Below, piece after piece: positions 12,783 to 15,331 of a stretch of 15,331 nucleotides of DNA. Source of the stretch: Clostridia bacterium (GTDB lineage: Bacteria > Bacillota_A > Clostridia > Oscillospirales > CAG-272); contig JAGBRZ010000232.1 of NCBI GenBank assembly GCA_017632155.1, forward strand, positions 1-15,331. Direction: 5' to 3'. The notes beneath the pieces are model-generated. The model ran no database searches and had not been told where the DNA came from. It saw nothing but the letters and a program-made list of their open reading frames with translations. The position numbers were made by a program, and so were the translations under genes. Every line of letters begins with the position of its first letter. Positions within the stretch are counted from its first letter, which is position 1.

Positions 12783-13556
12783 TTATCCGTATTTATTTAC
12801 ACTATAAAGATGCTCATAGTGTATTTCAGATAGTTCCTTTATCTCGTTTTCGTTCAGCAAACCGCTGTTATACGCTTGTGTCAATGATAAAAACTCTTTA
12901 TCTTTATACACCCATATCTCCTCCATCTGGGGCAGCGTAAACAAACATCCTGCTACAGTCATTTCACCATACCAAGTTACACTGCTATGAATGCAAAATA
13001 CTAAAATATCATCCTTTTTCATATAAACGCACACAAAGCCTTGGCACGGATAATAATACGAAAATTCTTCATAAGTTCTTGTAATATAAGCTTTATCATT
13101 ATTTCGGAACTTTTTCCAAGCCTCTGTCATTTCATCGAATTCTTCACGAGAGATCACATACTGAAAAACCGGCTCAGTATAAACCGATTCCGTTGAGAGG
13201 TTGGGCTGTTCAGTTTCAAGTGACTCGGTCGTGAAATGCTGATCGGTCTCGTCGGTATCTATTAATTCCGAGCTTATTGCTTCCGTTGACTCGCTTCCCG
13301 CGCTACCGGTGAGATTACTGATAAATACCGCAACGTAATTGAACAGCGGGAAAGCTATGGAAAGCAAGAGCAGACACGCCGCCAAAGCCAGATACTGTCG
13401 CCAATGCTTCAGTGGCGTCCTCCATGTCATTACCGGCTCGGCAACACGGTAATCGTCAGGGGTTATCTTCTTCACGGTACTTGAAATAATATCGTCATCG
13501 ATATAGTCGAGCGCTTCGAGCATTCTTTTTTTCCTCAGTTTGTTTTCGAGCTCCAT
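12783..13556 (-). CDS. Anti-sigma-like membrane protein 4 with non-LRR ectodomain
   Basis: 257 residues. The cytoplasmic motif M-L-E-A-L-D-Y-I-D-D-D-I-I-S (12-25) matches the other three partners. The TM helix is about 55-80, after K-H-W-R-Q. A Ser/Thr/Glu-rich stalk (84-128) follows. The ectodomain (129-257) has no LRR: it holds Y-V-I-S-R-E-E-F-D-E-M, a two-cysteine segment (Y-P-C-Q-G-F-V-C-V), and a C-terminal part resembling a motif common in clostridial surface proteins (W-V-Y-K-D-K-E-F-L-S-L-T-Q-A-Y-N-S-G-L-L). I do not recognise the domain by name. The ectodomain DNA looks more AT-rich than its neighbours, which could mean separate origin. The start ATG follows GGAGGG by about eight bases and overlaps the sigma 4 end by 22 bases. 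Confidence 0.75.
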   Translation of the reverse strand: MELENKLRKKRMLEALDYIDDDIISSTVKKITPDDYRVAEPVMTWRTPLKHWRQYLALAACLLLLSIAFPLFNYVAVFISNLTGSAGSESTEAISSELIDTDETDQHFTTESLETEQPNLSTESVYTEPVFQYVISREEFDEMTEAWKKFRNNDKAYITRTYEEFSYYYPCQGFVCVYMKKDDILVFCIHSSVTWYGEMTVAGCLFTLPQMEEIWVYKDKEFLSLTQAYNSGLLNENEIKELSEIHYEHLYSVNKYG

Positions 13557-14110
13557 TTTGTGAATCCCTCCTTTCTGAGTGCCTCGGCGAGCTTTTCACG
13601 GGTACGCTTGAGTGACATCTTGATCTTGCCCTCGCTGTAACCCGTTTGCTGCACGATCTGCGCGTGACTCATTCCAAGCCAATAGCGCATAACGAAAATG
13701 TCTTTATTCGCTTCTCCGACGCGTCGGAGAAGATCGCTTATGACCTTACCCATCCGTTTCGCTTCAAAATCGGATGCAAGATCGGTGCCGTCGTCAAGGG
13801 TTGACATAAATTCTTCACCCACAACTGTTACATTGCCCCCACGCTTCCACGCATTCGCGCTGCGTGAGATCTCATACGCACGGTTACGAACCGTCTTACT
13901 GAGGTAGGCGCAAAAATCCTCCGGATCCTTGGGAGGAATCGCGTTCCAAAGCGCAAGCATAACGTCGCTGACACATTCCTCAACGTCCTCGCGCGAAGCG
14001 AGAACGTTTCCGGCTATGTAACGGCATAGGGCGCCGTATTTCTTTTCGGTCTCCGAAATTGCACGTTCATCACGAGCGAAAAAAAGTTCTATTATCCTTC
14101 TATCGTCCAT
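13535..14110 (-). CDS. ECF RNA polymerase sigma factor 4
   Basis: 191 residues starting MDDRRIIELFFARDERAIS, with AAGGAGG five bases before the ATG. Region 2 shows D-V-E-E-C-V-S-D-V-M-L-A-L-W-N-A. Region 4 shows F-V-M-R-Y-W-L-G-M-S-H-A-Q-I-V-Q-Q-T-G-Y-S-E-G-K-I-K-M-S-L-K-R. The linker has R-G-G-N-V-T-V-V-G-E-E-F-M and D-D-G-T-D-L-A. It is closest by eye to sigma 1. At the 3' end, where sigma 1 has ACAAAATGA, this gene has ACAAAATGG. The stop is lost and the protein runs on six residues (WSSKTN) into the anti-sigma 4 gene. No terminator separates it from trxB upstream. Confidence 0.92.
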   Translation of the reverse strand: MDDRRIIELFFARDERAISETEKKYGALCRYIAGNVLASREDVEECVSDVMLALWNAIPPKDPEDFCAYLSKTVRNRAYEISRSANAWKRGGNVTVVGEEFMSTLDDGTDLASDFEAKRMGKVISDLLRRVGEANKDIFVMRYWLGMSHAQIVQQTGYSEGKIKMSLKRTREKLAEALRKEGFTKWSSKTN

Positions 14111-14165
14111 AGGAACCTCCTTCGTAACGTCCTTTCATATATCATAATGCATTTTATGCCAAAAA

Positions 14166-14171
14166 GTAACG
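14166..14171 (-). promoter_or_regulatory. CGTTAC box before sigma 4 (candidate ECF -35)
   Basis: CGTTAC followed by TTTTT, 55 bases before the sigma 4 start, like the boxes before the other sigma genes. Confidence 0.35.
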
Positions 14172-14193
14172 CATATTTGGGCTCAATCAGATA

Positions 14194-14257
14194 TTTTCGG
14201 CGATTTGCACATATTCAAAGAAGTCTTTTGGTCATAACTGACAAACCAAAAGACTTC
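14194..14257 (-). promoter_or_regulatory. Divergent leader of the sigma 4 operon with a 13-pair hairpin
   Basis: GAAGTCTTTTGGT, 12 bases, ACCAAAAGACTTC (14220-14257) forms a long perfect hairpin in the leader. Immediately downstream is ATGTGCA, 3 bases, CGCCGAAAA, a recognisable remnant of the TTTGTGCA-N3-CGACAAAA half seen in the other three leaders. There is only a weak U-run after the stem. It may also serve as the 3' end of trxB. Confidence 0.6.
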
Positions 14258-14280
14258 AAAACGAGTGAGCGTTATATATT

Positions 14281-14309
14281 ATTATATCATAATTTTACAT
14301 TCATTTCAA
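14281..14309 (-). promoter_or_regulatory. Sigma-A promoter of the sigma 4 operon
   Basis: TTGAAA, 17 bases, TATAAT in minus-strand sense. The -35 begins nine bases after the trxB stop. The predicted leader is about 160 nucleotides. Confidence 0.7.
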
Positions 14310-14317
14310 CAGCGTGA

Positions 14318-15223
14318 TCACAGTCCCGAAAGATATTCTTCCGCGAAATGAACCGCTACCGCGCCGTCGCCGACTGCCGTGACGACCTGGCGCAGGGGCT
14401 TCGTTCTGACGTCGCCGACTGCGTAAACGCCCGCGATGTTCGTCCTCGTCGATTCGTCGGCGATGATGTAGCCGCCGGCGTCGAGATCGAGCTGTCCGCG
14501 GAATATCTCTGACGCGGGCTTGCGGCCGATGCTGACGAAAAGACCGTTTACCTCAAGCTCTCTGCCGTCAGACAGACGGATGCCCGTCACTCTTTCGTCC
14601 GCGATGAGTTCCGAAACCGAACTGTTCGCGAGGAATTCGATATTTTCGGATTTCTCGAGGGCATCGACGTATATCTTCGACGCGCGGAAGGAGTCGCGGC
14701 GGTGGATGAGGTAGACTTTTGAGGCAAGACGCGAGAGATACAGCGCATCTTCAAGCGCCGAGTTGCCTCCGCCGACTACGGCGACGACCTTGTTCTTATA
14801 AAATCTGCCGTCGCAGTGCGCGCAGTAGTGAACACCGCGGCTGACGTATTCCTCTTCCCTCTCGATCCCAAGCTCACGCGGACCCGCACCCGTCGCGACT
14901 ACGACCGTGCGCGCGAGCCACTCTCCCGAAGAAGTTTTGACCTTTTTGATCTTTCCTTCAAGCTCGACCGAGATGACCTCGCCGTATTTCGTGACCGCAC
15001 CGAAGCGCTCCGCTCCCGCCTGCATCTTCATTCCGAGCTCCCACCCGGGGATGCCCTCATCGAAGCCCGAATAATTGTCTATCGTATCGGTGACCGCCAT
15101 CTGACCGCCCGCCGACATTCTTTCTATAACGAGAGCGTCGAGTCCCGCGCGCGCCGCATAAAGCGCCGCCGTGTACCCCGCAGGCCCGCCGCCTATAACT
15201 ATCATATCGTGTATGTGTTCCAT
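14318..15223 (-). CDS. trxB: Thioredoxin-disulfide reductase
   Basis: 301 residues, the normal length for a low-molecular-weight thioredoxin reductase. The cytoplasmic flavoenzyme passes NADPH electrons to thioredoxin. FAD site: I-G-G-G-P-A-G-Y near residues 10-17. Redox-active pair: C-A-H-C-D (commonly C-A-T-C). The NADPH domain has G-G-G-N-S-A-L-E-D and H-R-R-D-S-F-R-A, so it should use NADPH rather than ferredoxin. The C-terminal FAD motif is Y-A-V-G-D-V-R. The ribosome binding site is weak (AAGAAAGCGAGA), and the first ATG is chosen because the next (six codons later) has none. Its promoter shares an operator arrangement with dfx. Confidence 0.95.
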   Translation of the reverse strand: MEHIHDMIVIGGGPAGYTAALYAARAGLDALVIERMSAGGQMAVTDTIDNYSGFDEGIPGWELGMKMQAGAERFGAVTKYGEVISVELEGKIKKVKTSSGEWLARTVVVATGAGPRELGIEREEEYVSRGVHYCAHCDGRFYKNKVVAVVGGGNSALEDALYLSRLASKVYLIHRRDSFRASKIYVDALEKSENIEFLANSSVSELIADERVTGIRLSDGRELEVNGLFVSIGRKPASEIFRGQLDLDAGGYIIADESTRTNIAGVYAVGDVRTKPLRQVVTAVGDGAVAVHFAEEYLSGL

Positions 15224-15254
15224 TTTGATTCTCGCTTTCTTTTATTACATTTAT

Positions 15255-15296
15255 ATTATATCTCTTTTTTCGCAGTTTTTCCGTGACAACATCACA
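15255..15296 (-). promoter_or_regulatory. trxB promoter with TGTGA-N5-TCACG operator
   Basis: In minus-strand sense: TGTGATGTTGTCACG (15282-15296), 21 bases, TATAAT (15255-15260). The -35 position reads CGGAAA, close to the CAGAAA of dfx and equally poor. The operator-to-minus-10 distance, 31.5 bases centre to centre, equals that of dfx. Confidence 0.6.
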
Positions 15297-15304
15297 AAAA
15301 GCGG

Positions 15305-15325
15305 AAAAGTTTTGATCAAACTTTT
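15305..15325. repeat. Palindrome at the right edge
   Basis: AAAAGTTT, five bases, AAACTTTT, followed by T and TCAAAA. It resembles the start of an intergenic palindrome element continuing beyond the window, or a terminator for an unseen plus-strand gene. Confidence 0.4.
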
Positions 15326-15331
15326 TCAAAA

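Noticed and set aside
14318..15223. Ferredoxin-dependent flavin thioredoxin reductase
   Set aside because: The NADPH-binding GGGNSA and HRRDSFRA motifs are intact, so the classical NADPH enzyme is the better call.

Overview
The window looks like a chromosomal segment of a strictly anaerobic Clostridia-type Firmicute, probably a gut Oscillospirales-like organism. The basis is strong AGGAGG ribosome binding sites, sigma-A promoters with 17-base spacers, a CIRCE/HrcA heat-shock operator, a superoxide reductase, an HdrB-type iron-sulfur subunit and clostridial ECF sigma factors. No rRNA, tRNA, CRISPR array, transposase or phage gene was found.

Layout. Bases 1-1642 (minus) hold an operon of a lactate/malate-type dehydrogenase (ldh) followed by hdrB, which runs off the left edge. 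Its promoter matches consensus. A divergent gene (2031-3461, plus) encodes a glycosidase-like beta-propeller protein. A CIRCE-controlled hsp20 (3734-4159) and a Kef/CPA2-type cation:proton antiporter (4392-5681) follow on the plus strand, each with a clear terminator.

The core, 5973-14110 on the minus strand, is a serial array of four paralogous two-gene operons. Each encodes an ECF sigma factor that overlaps a single-pass membrane protein. The membrane proteins share a short cytoplasmic motif (L-E/D-A/S-x-x-Y-I-D-D-x-x-I), one TM helix and, in three of four, a BspA-like leucine-rich-repeat ectodomain. The fourth has a different ectodomain. The arrangement suggests four parallel outside-to-inside signalling units with diversified sensors. 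Three of the four are preceded by a geometrically fixed leader: TACAAT, 13 bases, TGCACAAA, 14 bases, TTTGTGCA, 3 bases, CGACAAAA. All four then have a TGTTAC-like box that could be an ECF promoter element. A 116-bp block that is identical in two of the membrane proteins, covering exactly the TM region, points to recent gene conversion.

Two redox-defence genes are interleaved with the array: desulfoferrodoxin (dfx, 12286-12669) and thioredoxin reductase (trxB, 14318-15223). Their promoters share a TGTGA-N5-TCAC inverted repeat at an identical distance from the -10 box, which suggests one common activator. Two intergenic regions are packed with palindromes: five consecutive hairpins at 5786-5951, and an array of short unrelated hairpins joined by ATGATA or ATATCGT linkers at 9971-10132.
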